Source: Bacillota bacterium
GTDB lineage: Bacteria; Bacillota; Bacilli; Alicyclobacillales; SLC66
Direction of reading: 5' to 3'
DNA length: 7,727 nt
NCBI GenBank assembly: GCA_021846145.1
Contig: JAJZCJ010000150.1
Span: 1-7,727, forward strand
The notes beneath the pieces are model-generated. The model was given only the letters and a program-made list of their open reading frames with translations. It was not told where the DNA came from and ran no database searches. This document shows, in pieces, positions 1 to 5,153 of the stretch (within the stretch, counting starts at the first letter, position 1; each line of letters opens with the position of its first letter). The position numbers were made by a program, and so were the translations under genes.

Positions 1-1
1 G

Positions 2-337
2 TTTTTAGCGTTCTTTGTGGCACTGACCAACGTGATACCTTATCTGGGGCCGTTTATTGGTGCCACACCTGCACTAATCATGGCGTTGGGGATTTCCAAT
101 AGCATGTTAGTGAAGGTGCTCATTGTCAATTTGCTTGTACAACAGGTGGAGGGGAATGTGCTGTCGCCTTGGATCATGGGCAAATCAATGAAATTGCATC
201 CGATATTTATTATTTTGGCAGTGTTGTTTGCAGGACAGGTCGGCGGGGTGATGGGGCTGATCTTTGCTGTTCCTATACTGGCGGTGGTAAAAGTGATTAT
301 CGAGCAGGTTCAACAAGTGCGCACGCCGCATGCTTGA
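2..337 (+). CDS. AI-2E family transporter, C-terminal part (5' truncated by window edge)
   Basis: The open frame enters from the left edge and ends at TGA 335-337; about 111 residues are visible. It reads as the C-terminal third of an AI-2E/PerM-family integral membrane permease (Pfam AI-2E_transport). Family landmarks are the VIPYLGPFIGATPA stretch near the left edge, the segment VEGNVLSPWIMGKSMKLHP, and a glycine-rich final helix pair ending GLIFAVPILAVVKVI. Most of the visible part is membrane-spanning, with a short charged tail. Family members are proposed to export small molecules or ions; the substrate here cannot be told. In Bacillus the homologue (yrrI) lies just upstream of alaS, which fits, but here about 2.1 kb with a 5S gene and accessory genes intervene. 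The stop codon is shared with the -35 box of the following promoter. Confidence 0.9.
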   Translation, partial: FLAFFVALTNVIPYLGPFIGATPALIMALGISNSMLVKVLIVNLLVQQVEGNVLSPWIMGKSMKLHPIFIILAVLFAGQVGGVMGLIFAVPILAVVKVIIEQVQQVRTPHA

Positions 338-362
338 CAAACGCTGCTACTCTATGTATAAT
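334..362 (+). promoter_or_regulatory. Sigma-A promoter of the 5S rRNA gene
   Basis: TTGACA (334-339) and TATAAT (357-362) are both perfect consensus hexamers with a 17-base spacer. Transcription should start near 369-370, only a few bases before the mature 5S sequence. The -35 box overlaps the stop codon of the upstream permease gene. This is the strongest vegetative promoter in the window, as expected for a stable RNA. Confidence 0.9.
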
Positions 363-372
363 CAGTTTTGTA

Positions 373-490
373 GTTTGGTGTCGATAGCGGAGGGGACACA
401 CCCGTTCCCATCTCGAACACGACGGTTAAGCCCTCCAGCGCCGATTGTACTTAGACCGCAGGGTCTTGGGAGAGTAGGACGATGCCAAGC
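373..490 (+). rRNA. rrf: 5S ribosomal RNA (solitary gene)
   Basis: About 118 nt with the conserved 5S core: CACACCCGTTCCCAT, CGAACACGACGGTTAAG, CAGCGCCGA and GAGAGTAGGACG. The ends were set by helix I: bases 373-382 pair with 481-490, with a few G-U wobbles. Helix IV is visible as AGACC/GGTCT around a short loop (453-465). The gene is not preceded by 16S or 23S: a protein gene ends 36 bases upstream and the RNA has its own promoter and terminator. The product is the 5S RNA of the 50S ribosomal subunit. The 5' boundary may be off by one or two bases. The gene looks intact. Confidence 0.95.
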
Positions 491-494
491 AAAC

Positions 495-515
495 GCCCCT
501 TATGGGGCTTTTTTT
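495..515 (+). terminator. Intrinsic terminator of the 5S rRNA gene
   Basis: Stem GCCCC (495-499) / GGGGC (504-508) with loop TTAT, followed directly by seven T (509-515). It begins 4 bases after the 5S 3' end. On the minus strand the same hairpin overlaps the last codons and stop (TAA, 502-500) of the small convergent gene, but the minus-strand T-tract is poor, so it is mainly a plus-strand terminator. Confidence 0.9.
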
Positions 516-589
516 ATGGCTATTTTCGTAAAGATTGTTGCTAAAACGCCTATTATGACCAAATAAGCGAGAATCAACGCTTCTGTCAC
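500..589 (-). CDS. Putative 29-residue holin-like (type I toxin-like) membrane peptide
   Basis: The frame starts at GTG 589-587 and ends at TAA 502-500. The start is chosen because a strong Shine-Dalgarno, AAAGGGGG (602-595), sits 5 bases upstream; an ATG two bases earlier is followed at once by TGA. The peptide begins MTEALILAYLVIIG, runs as one hydrophobic span of about 18-20 residues (4-20 or so), and ends in a basic tail TKIAIKKAP. A short N-terminus with an EAL-type motif, a single helix and a Lys-rich tail are the hallmarks of the putative holin-like toxin family (Hol-Tox, related in style to TxpA/BsrG toxins of Bacillus). Toxins of this kind insert in the cytoplasmic membrane and are silenced by an antisense RNA. 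No clear promoter and no antisense RNA gene could be identified, and the family match is by eye. It could also be a chance frame, although the ribosome site and peptide composition argue against that. Confidence 0.45.
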   Translation of the reverse strand: MTEALILAYLVIIGVLATIFTKIAIKKAP

Positions 590-594
590 ATAAG

Positions 595-602
595 CCCCCT
601 TT
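595..602 (-). promoter_or_regulatory. Shine-Dalgarno of the small hydrophobic peptide
   Basis: AAAGGGGG on the minus strand, 5 bases before GTG 589. It decides the start: longer in-frame versions from ATG 628 or 646 lack any ribosome site. Confidence 0.5.
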
Positions 603-674
603 AGTTCAAGAAATAATTCCCTTTGCATCGTAGCATAGCCCTGCATTACGCTAAGCTTGTCAGGGAGTGAATTT

Positions 675-1010
675 ATGATAAACAGGTTGATGGAGAATAA
701 GTTCGTTCTCATTTCTTTGGGATTTCTGACAGCTATCTTCTTGTTTGCTGTGCTGATAGAAGGAGGCAATTTAAGCAGTCTGCAATCCGTGTTGAATACG
801 GCAGGTGACTTTTTAGCCATGATATATATTGCTATTCCAGTCCTTTTGTTCATATTGGGGATTGTTCGATTCAGAATGACCAAAGACCGACGGTTTTTGA
901 TCTATACAATCTCCGTTTTATCATCTTCTGTGATCGTGATTCCGCTTCTATTCATTGCATTTATCGTTGTCTTTGTAGGTCTGTTTGGATTCATGCCCAC
1001 GCCCTCCTGA
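675..1010 (+). CDS. Hypothetical small integral membrane protein (111 aa)
   Basis: The start is ATG 675 because AGGGAG (662-667) lies 7 bases before it; the frame could be opened to a TTG at 657 but that would place the ribosome site inside the gene. Three hydrophobic segments are visible, roughly residues 9-29 (FVLISLGFLTAIFLFAVLI), 45-65 (FLAMIYIAIPVLLFILGIV) and 75-105 (FLIYTISVLSSSVIVIPLLFI region, possibly a hairpin), separated by a polar loop and the basic link RFRMTKDRR. There is no signal peptide cleavage site and no recognisable enzymatic motif. I do not recognise the family. It stands alone: the next gene on the strand starts 163 bases later and there is no clear terminator between them. 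Composition looks like normal coding DNA, so it is probably a real accessory gene. Confidence 0.6.
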   Translation: MINRLMENKFVLISLGFLTAIFLFAVLIEGGNLSSLQSVLNTAGDFLAMIYIAIPVLLFILGIVRFRMTKDRRFLIYTISVLSSSVIVIPLLFIAFIVVFVGLFGFMPTPS

Positions 1011-1047
1011 TAAAGCAGAGTTATTCTGACAGTCGGATCAACGCCAA

Positions 1048-1143
1048 TCACTTCTTGATCTTGAAACGTGGGGGCGGACCAAAACCCTGTTCTGCTTCGA
1101 AATACGCAAGTTTATCGGGCACACACAAGATGAAGTGGAACAT
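1048..1143 (-). pseudogene. Possible remnant frame, C-terminus of an unknown protein
   Basis: A 31-codon minus-strand frame from ATG 1143-1141 to TGA 1050-1048. There is no ribosome site and a stop codon directly precedes the ATG. The C-terminal half, DKLAYFEAEQGFGPPPRF, then KIKK, has the amino-acid make-up of a genuine protein tail and not of a random frame. I cannot name the family. It may be the surviving 3' end of a deleted gene. Confidence 0.2.
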
Positions 1144-1173
1144 CTACGCGCCGTTTAGAAATGAGATGATGAC

Positions 1174-1587
1174 ATGGCGAAACTAAAACCGATGGTAAGG
1201 GTGCAACTCATATGTATCATTGGTGCGGTAATATCACTTCTGTACCAAGAGACAACCCTATTGGCTCCTTCCGAAATCTCATGGTATAGCATCATGGTGA
1301 TCGGACCCATAGTCATTGCCCTCCTTTATGCAGTAGCGATACCAATGTACTACAGAAAATGGTACGCATTTATACTCGCACCTGTTTTTACCGCTTTGTA
1401 TTTCCTTGCCGTTAACGCTATTTGGCTTTATTTTGCAAGATGGACCGATCCCCATCCACAATACGACCTTGGGGCGGGCATACTCCTGTCCTTAGCTTTG
1501 GTTGCAATAATCATCGGAGTGATCGTCGGAAGTACCATCGGGACTGCGATAGAGCCTATGCCAACTATCGCCGTTCAAAGAAATTGA
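1174..1587 (+). CDS. Hypothetical four-span membrane protein (137 aa)
   Basis: The frame runs from ATG 1174 to TGA 1585-1587. The ribosome site is weak (GAGATGATGA just upstream), so expression may be low. Four hydrophobic segments are visible at about residues 9-24, 37-58, 63-87 and 99-124. The last is glycine-rich (GAGILLSLALVAIIIGVIVG) with small-xxx-small spacing suited to helix packing. Between spans 3 and 4 is a polar loop with RWTDPHPQYD; the N-terminus is basic (MAKLKP). No catalytic or transport signature is recognisable and I cannot assign a family. It sits in the accessory patch beside another orphan membrane gene; whether the two work together cannot be told. The length and consistent topology argue that it is real. 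Confidence 0.55.
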   Translation: MAKLKPMVRVQLICIIGAVISLLYQETTLLAPSEISWYSIMVIGPIVIALLYAVAIPMYYRKWYAFILAPVFTALYFLAVNAIWLYFARWTDPHPQYDLGAGILLSLALVAIIIGVIVGSTIGTAIEPMPTIAVQRN

Positions 1588-1668
1588 AATTTTATCATTC
1601 ACATTAGTGTGCCCATGCAATATCCATCTTCTTCGACTAACCTGCCGTTAACTGAAGGAAAATCTTAT

Positions 1669-1776
1669 CTACACGGCTCGCAGGTCTTCAACCGTGATGT
1701 CATTCGCTTGTCTTGTCATATCACGCAAGATAGACCATTTGGCTTCATACGGTGACAAATTTTTATACCGTTCCAA
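1669..1776 (-). pseudogene. Remnant frame: C-terminal 35 residues of an unknown protein
   Basis: A minus-strand frame ending at TAG 1671-1669 reads LERYKNLSPYEAKWSILRDM followed by TRQANDITVEDLRAV. This amphipathic, charged sequence looks like the end of a small helical protein. There is no start codon and no ribosome site: the frame passes through a run of seven T and into unrelated codons, reaching a stop about 50 bases further upstream. The most economical reading is a truncated gene whose 5' part was lost at about 1777-1800, the same place where the AbrB-type frame on the other strand loses its N-terminus. The family is not recognised. Confidence 0.3.
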
Positions 1777-1799
1777 AAAAACGGAACCAGAACAAATAA

Positions 1800-1994
1800 T
1801 TGTCCAGATACTTGGTGGTGCCTAGGCCGATTCGTGAGGCCATGCATGTAGAAACTGGCGATGTGTTTTACATCAAGCAGCAGGGAAATGAACTGCGTTT
1901 TGTCCATGCTGAAAATCTTTTTGACGCTTTAGCGGAAGAAGCGATAGAGGAATACGAGCGTGGTGAAACGATGACGCTTGAGAACTTTGCTTGA
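1800..1994 (+). pseudogene. AbrB/MazE/SpoVT-type antitoxin, N-terminally truncated orphan
   Basis: The frame opens at TTG 1800, directly after a stop codon, and ends at TGA 1992-1994. The core LVVPRPIREAMHVETGDVFY is the swapped-hairpin SpoVT-AbrB DNA-binding motif (family pattern roughly G-Q-x-x-I-P-x-x-I-R-x-x-L-x-x-x-x-G-D), and the tail DALAEEAIEEYERGETMTLE matches the acidic C-terminal helix that AbrB-type antitoxins use to wrap their toxin. The first beta strand and the usual G-Q are missing or altered (SRYLVVP), the start would be TTG, and no ribosome site precedes it. I therefore call it a probable 5'-truncated gene; a short functional variant is possible. No RelE, ParE, MazF or PIN toxin follows within the window, so any partner has been lost. 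Confidence 0.6.
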
Positions 1995-2050
1995 CAAGAA
2001 GGCATTTCGCTGGAGGATCAGTAATATGCGCATGGCTGTGGATAACGAAA

Positions 2051-2124
2051 GCGAGAGACAATGGATGCGGCGAACGACTTTGCGCGCAGAGCGCGCGTAA
2101 GTGAGCGCATTCGTTGTCTCTCGC
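2051..2124. repeat. Large palindromic hairpin element
   Basis: Bases 2051-2069 (GCGAGAGACAATGGATGCG) pair with 2106-2124 over 19 consecutive positions, with two G-U wobbles in RNA and no bulge. Inside is a second hairpin, 2080-2087 with 2093-2100, built on GCGCGC. There is no T-tract, so it is not a normal terminator. It lies about 30 bases before the alaS promoter, outside the T-box RNA. The form suggests a dispersed palindromic (REP/MITE-like) repeat, or a structured RNA or cruciform. Copy number elsewhere cannot be seen from this window. Confidence 0.7.
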
Positions 2125-2155
2125 CTTAGCTCCCAGTGCACGGATCATTATACAC

Positions 2156-2184
2156 TTGCTCGAAAAGCCTGTTTTTGCTATACT
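2156..2184 (+). promoter_or_regulatory. Sigma-A promoter of alaS (extended -10)
   Basis: TTGCTC (2156-2161), 17-base spacer, TATACT (2179-2184), with TGC before the -10 giving an extended -10 element that compensates for the weak -35. Transcription should start near 2191, just ahead of the T-box leader. Confidence 0.75.
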
Positions 2185-2190
2185 GACTCG

Positions 2191-2429
2191 CAAATGGTGA
2201 CGCAGAACAGGAGTACTGACTAGCCCGTTCCCAGAGAGTGTGCCCCGATTTGGCTGCAAGGGCGCATGAGCGAAGAAGGCAGGAAGCTCGTTCCAAGACC
2301 GTGTGAGCAATCACAACGGGTACGCCCGTTAGCGCGTAAGCAAGAGACGTTTGTCAGTTTGTGACGAGCGTAATAAGGGTGGTACCGCGTGAAGCTCACG
2401 TCCCTTAGGGGCGAGTAGGGCTTTTTTTT
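2191..2429 (+). promoter_or_regulatory. T-box riboswitch (tRNA-Ala) controlling alaS
   Basis: The leader carries the canonical elements. Stem I holds GGAGTACTGA (K-turn/GA region, from about 2210), the AGAGAG bulge sequence (2233-2238), and a distal stem TGTGCCC/GGGCGCA whose loop contains GCTGCAA (fits GNUGNRA). Two small hairpins follow: 2303-2314 with a GCAA loop and 2315-2330 with a TACG loop. The antiterminator is exact: AAGGG (2375-2379) pairs with CCCTT (2402-2406), the 7-base bulge is TGGTACC (2380-2386), and GCGTGA pairs with TCACGT above it. TGGT in the bulge is complementary to ACCA, the 3' end of tRNA-Ala with discriminator A. Two Ala codons lie where a specifier could be, GCA (2279-2281) and GCT (2286-2288); I slightly favour GCT. 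Uncharged tRNA-Ala binding should stabilise the antiterminator and let alaS be transcribed. Confidence 0.93.
2399..2429 (+). terminator. T-box-regulated intrinsic terminator
   Basis: CGTCCC (2399-2404) can pair with GGGGCG (2408-2413), and CCCT with AGGG (2417-2420) as an alternative; eight T follow (2422-2429). The 5' arm uses the same CCCTT that the antiterminator needs, so the two folds exclude each other. Confidence 0.85.
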
Positions 2430-2443
2430 ATGCACAAATAAGG

Positions 2444-5089
2444 ATGTTTGAAAGGACGGTATCTACGTTGAGAGCGAGCGAATTGCGCCGAAAGTATGTG
2501 GAGTTTTTTAAGGAAAAAGGGCATGACATTATGCCAAGTGCGAGCCTAGTGCCTCAGGAGGACGCTTCACTTTTGTGGATCAATAGTGGCATGGCACCGT
2601 TAAAAAAATACTTTGATGGCCGGGTCACACCGACTAATCCACGCATGACCAATAGCCAAAAATGTATACGTACGAATGATATTGAAAATGTAGGCCGTAC
2701 GGCAAGGCATCAGACTTTTTTTGAGATGATGGGCAATTTTTCGATTGGCGATTACTTTAAAAGAGAGTCGATCCACTGGGCGTGGGAATTTGTTACCGAC
2801 AGGCTAGCCATTGATGCGGCACGTCTATCCGTTACGATTCATCCAGAAGACGATGAAGCGTTTGCCATTTGGCACCGTGAGATTGGGCTTGCTGAAGATA
2901 GAATTCTTCGGTTGGAGGAGAATTTCTGGGATATTGGCGAAGGGCCGTGTGGGCCAAATTCGGAAATTTTTTATGACCGTGGGCCGGGCACAGGTTGTGG
3001 GCGACCTGAGTGTGACGCTAGTTGTGATTGTGACCGGCATCTTGAAATCTGGAACCTAGTGTTTAGCCAGTATAACCACAATCCGGATGGTTCTTATACG
3101 CCACTTCCGAAAAAGAACATTGATACGGGCATGGGTCTGGAGCGTACGGCTTCGGTACTGCAAGGGGTGGCGACAAACTTTGATACCGATCTCTTTCGCC
3201 CAATTATCGATCAGGCGGCGGCCATACTTAGTGTGACATACGGTATAGCTCTCGATCAGGATGTCGCGCTGAAAATTATTGCTGATCACGTGCGCACGGT
3301 CGTGTTTGCGATCGTGGATGGTGTGTTGCCAAGTAACGAAGGGCGCGGCTATGTCATCCGGCGGTTGCTGCGCAGAGCCGTGAGAAATGGTAAACGCCTA
3401 GGCTATAGCAAGCCGTTTTTGCACACACTCACGGGCATTGTGGGCGAAGTGATGGTTGATTACTACCCTGAAATTTTGAAGCATAAAGCGCGTGTGGAAG
3501 AGGTCATTCGTCGCGAAGAAGAGCGCTTTTTTGAAACACTAGTGGATGGCGAGGCGTTGCTTGCTCGTTTGATTGAGCGTTTGCAGGCAGAACAACAACT
3601 ACTAATTGCAGGCGTTGATGCGTTTAAGCTCTATGATACGTATGGTTTTCCTGTGGATTTAACGGAAGAAATAGCGGCCGAAAGTGGCCTGGGTGTTGAC
3701 CGTGAAGGCTTTGAACAGGCGCTAGAAGCGCAGCGGATGCGCGCCAGAAACGCTCGTCATGAAGTAGACAGCATGCAGGTGCAAACTAGTCTGCTCAGAG
3801 ATTTAGAGGTCTCTAGTCAATTTGTCGGGTATAAGGAGTGGACTATTACCGCTAAACTGGAGGTATTAATAGTCAACAACGAACTAGCGGACAAGGCGGG
3901 GGTAGGTGAGCGTGTGCAGGTGATCCTAGATCGCACGCCATTTTATGCTGAGAGTGGCGGACAGGCTGCTGACCAAGGGATGATTTTTGGCAGTGGTTTT
4001 GAGTTGCGTGTGCACGATGTGCAAAAAGCACCGAATGGTCAACCATTGCATCACTGTGAGGTCGTGTTTGGCGAGGCTGTCAATGGTGCCGCTGTGACCG
4101 CTTCGATTGATGCCAAACTGCGCACGGATATTACAAAAAATCATACGGCGACTCATCTTTTGCACAAGGCACTGCGTGAAGTGCTCGGTGATCACGTGGC
4201 GCAAGCTGGATCGCTTGTACAAAGTGAGCGACTGCGCTTTGATTTTTCTCATCATGGGAGTATCAGCAAGGAACAGATTGATCGGGTAGAGTATCTGGTG
4301 AATGAGCAAATATGGCACGACGAAGCGGTGCAAATTGAAGAGATGGAGCTAAATGAAGCTAAAGATCTTGGGGCGATGGCGTTATTTGGTGAAAAGTATG
4401 GGAATGTCGTGCGCGTGGTGAGGGCAGGGGATTATTCCGTCGAACTTTGCGGAGGCTGTCATGTACAGCGAACGGGGCAAATCAATTTGTTCAAGTTAAT
4501 CGCGGAAACAGGGATTGGCTCAGGTATTCGTCGCGTGGAAGCTGTGACGGGGGAACATGCGTATGACTACATCAAAATAGAAGAGCGGCTGCTAGGCGCG
4601 CTGAGTGATCAGATGCACGCCCATCCCGCTCAATTGCCCGAACGCGTGGAAGGGCTTGTGGAACATGTGAAAACGCTAGAGAAACAGGCAACGGTGCTGA
4701 ATCAGCAAATTGGCAAATACGAGGCGTTGTCGCTGCTTGAAAAATCAGTGGTGTACCCACAAGGTAACGCGCTAGTGGCAGAAGTGACAGCCATCGACGT
4801 GGATGGCTTGCGGTCGATCGTTGATGAACTAAAGGTGCGCAAGCCGGATTTGTTACTTTTATTAATCGCAAAAATTGGGGACAAGCTACAACTGATTGCG
4901 GCCGTGCCAAAATCACTCCAAGCAAAGGGCGTGCATGCAGGTCAATTGATGAAAGAGGTGGCAGAGGGAGTCGGTGGATCAGGCGGTGGGAAACCTGACA
5001 TCGCACAAGCAGGCGCAAAAGATCCTACGCGGCTTGGTGAGGCAGTAGAACTTGCAAAAACGGTCGTTGCAAGGCTAATGACTTCGTAA
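2444..5089 (+). CDS. alaS: Alanyl-tRNA synthetase
   Basis: AlaRS charges tRNA-Ala with alanine in the cytoplasm. The 881-residue frame has the full class IIc architecture. The aminoacylation domain contains EFFKEKGHDIMPSASLVP near the N-terminus, motif 2 around residues 76-105 (RTNDIENVGRTARHQTFFEM) and motif 3 at 227-240 (DTGMGLERTASVLQG). The editing domain has the zinc site H567-x3-H571 (HTATH) and C669-x3-H673 (CGGCH), which removes mischarged Ser and Gly. The C-Ala domain ends with the glycine-rich VGGSGGGKPDIAQAGAKDP motif near residue 845. An extra cysteine cluster, C185-x4-C190-x3-C194-x-C196, precedes LEIWNLVF, as in many Bacillota AlaRS. The start is uncertain: ATG 2444 has AAGG touching it with no spacing, while TTG 2468 has AAAGGA (2451-2456) 11 bases before it and would give 873 residues. 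The gene is under T-box control. Confidence 0.98.
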   Translation: MFERTVSTLRASELRRKYVEFFKEKGHDIMPSASLVPQEDASLLWINSGMAPLKKYFDGRVTPTNPRMTNSQKCIRTNDIENVGRTARHQTFFEMMGNFSIGDYFKRESIHWAWEFVTDRLAIDAARLSVTIHPEDDEAFAIWHREIGLAEDRILRLEENFWDIGEGPCGPNSEIFYDRGPGTGCGRPECDASCDCDRHLEIWNLVFSQYNHNPDGSYTPLPKKNIDTGMGLERTASVLQGVATNFDTDLFRPIIDQAAAILSVTYGIALDQDVALKIIADHVRTVVFAIVDGVLPSNEGRGYVIRRLLRRAVRNGKRLGYSKPFLHTLTGIVGEVMVDYYPEILKHKARVEEVIRREEERFFETLVDGEALLARLIERLQAEQQLLIAGVDAFKLYDTYGFPVDLTEEIAAESGLGVDREGFEQALEAQRMRARNARHEVDSMQVQTSLLRDLEVSSQFVGYKEWTITAKLEVLIVNNELADKAGVGERVQVILDRTPFYAESGGQAADQGMIFGSGFELRVHDVQKAPNGQPLHHCEVVFGEAVNGAAVTASIDAKLRTDITKNHTATHLLHKALREVLGDHVAQAGSLVQSERLRFDFSHHGSISKEQIDRVEYLVNEQIWHDEAVQIEEMELNEAKDLGAMALFGEKYGNVVRVVRAGDYSVELCGGCHVQRTGQINLFKLIAETGIGSGIRRVEAVTGEHAYDYIKIEERLLGALSDQMHAHPAQLPERVEGLVEHVKTLEKQATVLNQQIGKYEALSLLEKSVVYPQGNALVAEVTAIDVDGLRSIVDELKVRKPDLLLLLIAKIGDKLQLIAAVPKSLQAKGVHAGQLMKEVAEGVGGSGGGKPDIAQAGAKDPTRLGEAVELAKTVVARLMTS

Positions 5090-5153
5090 AATTCGCATTT
5101 TTTGCTTTACCCGTTTACAATAGACTTATGATTCGCAAGTGGGGGGAGTATTT

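Noticed and set aside
330..566. A 78-codon plus frame through the 5S gene
   Set aside because: It is a translation of the 5S rRNA and its terminator, with no ribosome site.
603..780. A minus-strand promoter for the toxin-like gene
   Set aside because: CTGACA and TATGCT occur but are 20 bases apart, and TATCAT has no partner; none is convincing.
500..883. The long 127-codon version of the minus-strand frame over 500-883
   Set aside because: Its upstream part is antisense to the membrane gene at 675 and lacks a ribosome site; only the last 29 codons have one and look protein-like.
1598..1609. CACA-TTAG-TGTG hairpin after the 137-residue membrane gene
   Set aside because: Only four base pairs and no T-tract, so it is not a credible terminator.
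2026..2100. A 24-codon frame (MRMAVDNESERQWMRR...) with a good ribosome site
   Set aside because: It lies mostly inside the palindrome, so its codons are dictated by the repeat; it resembles no known leader peptide. It is kept only as part of the hairpin finding.
1873..2310. Overlapping minus-strand frames of 62-145 codons
   Set aside because: They are antisense to the antitoxin frame, the palindrome and the T-box leader, have no ribosome sites, and their composition is that of shadow frames.
3056..5018. Minus-strand frames inside alaS
   Set aside because: They are shadows of a strongly coding gene, with Cys/Arg-rich, low-likelihood translations.
5103..5128. A promoter between alaS and ireB (TTGCTT, TTTACC, TACAAT, TATGAT hexamers)
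   Set aside because: No pair has a spacing near 17 bases: TTGCTT-TATGAT is 19 and TTTACC-TATGAT is 15. A weak promoter is possible but unsupported.
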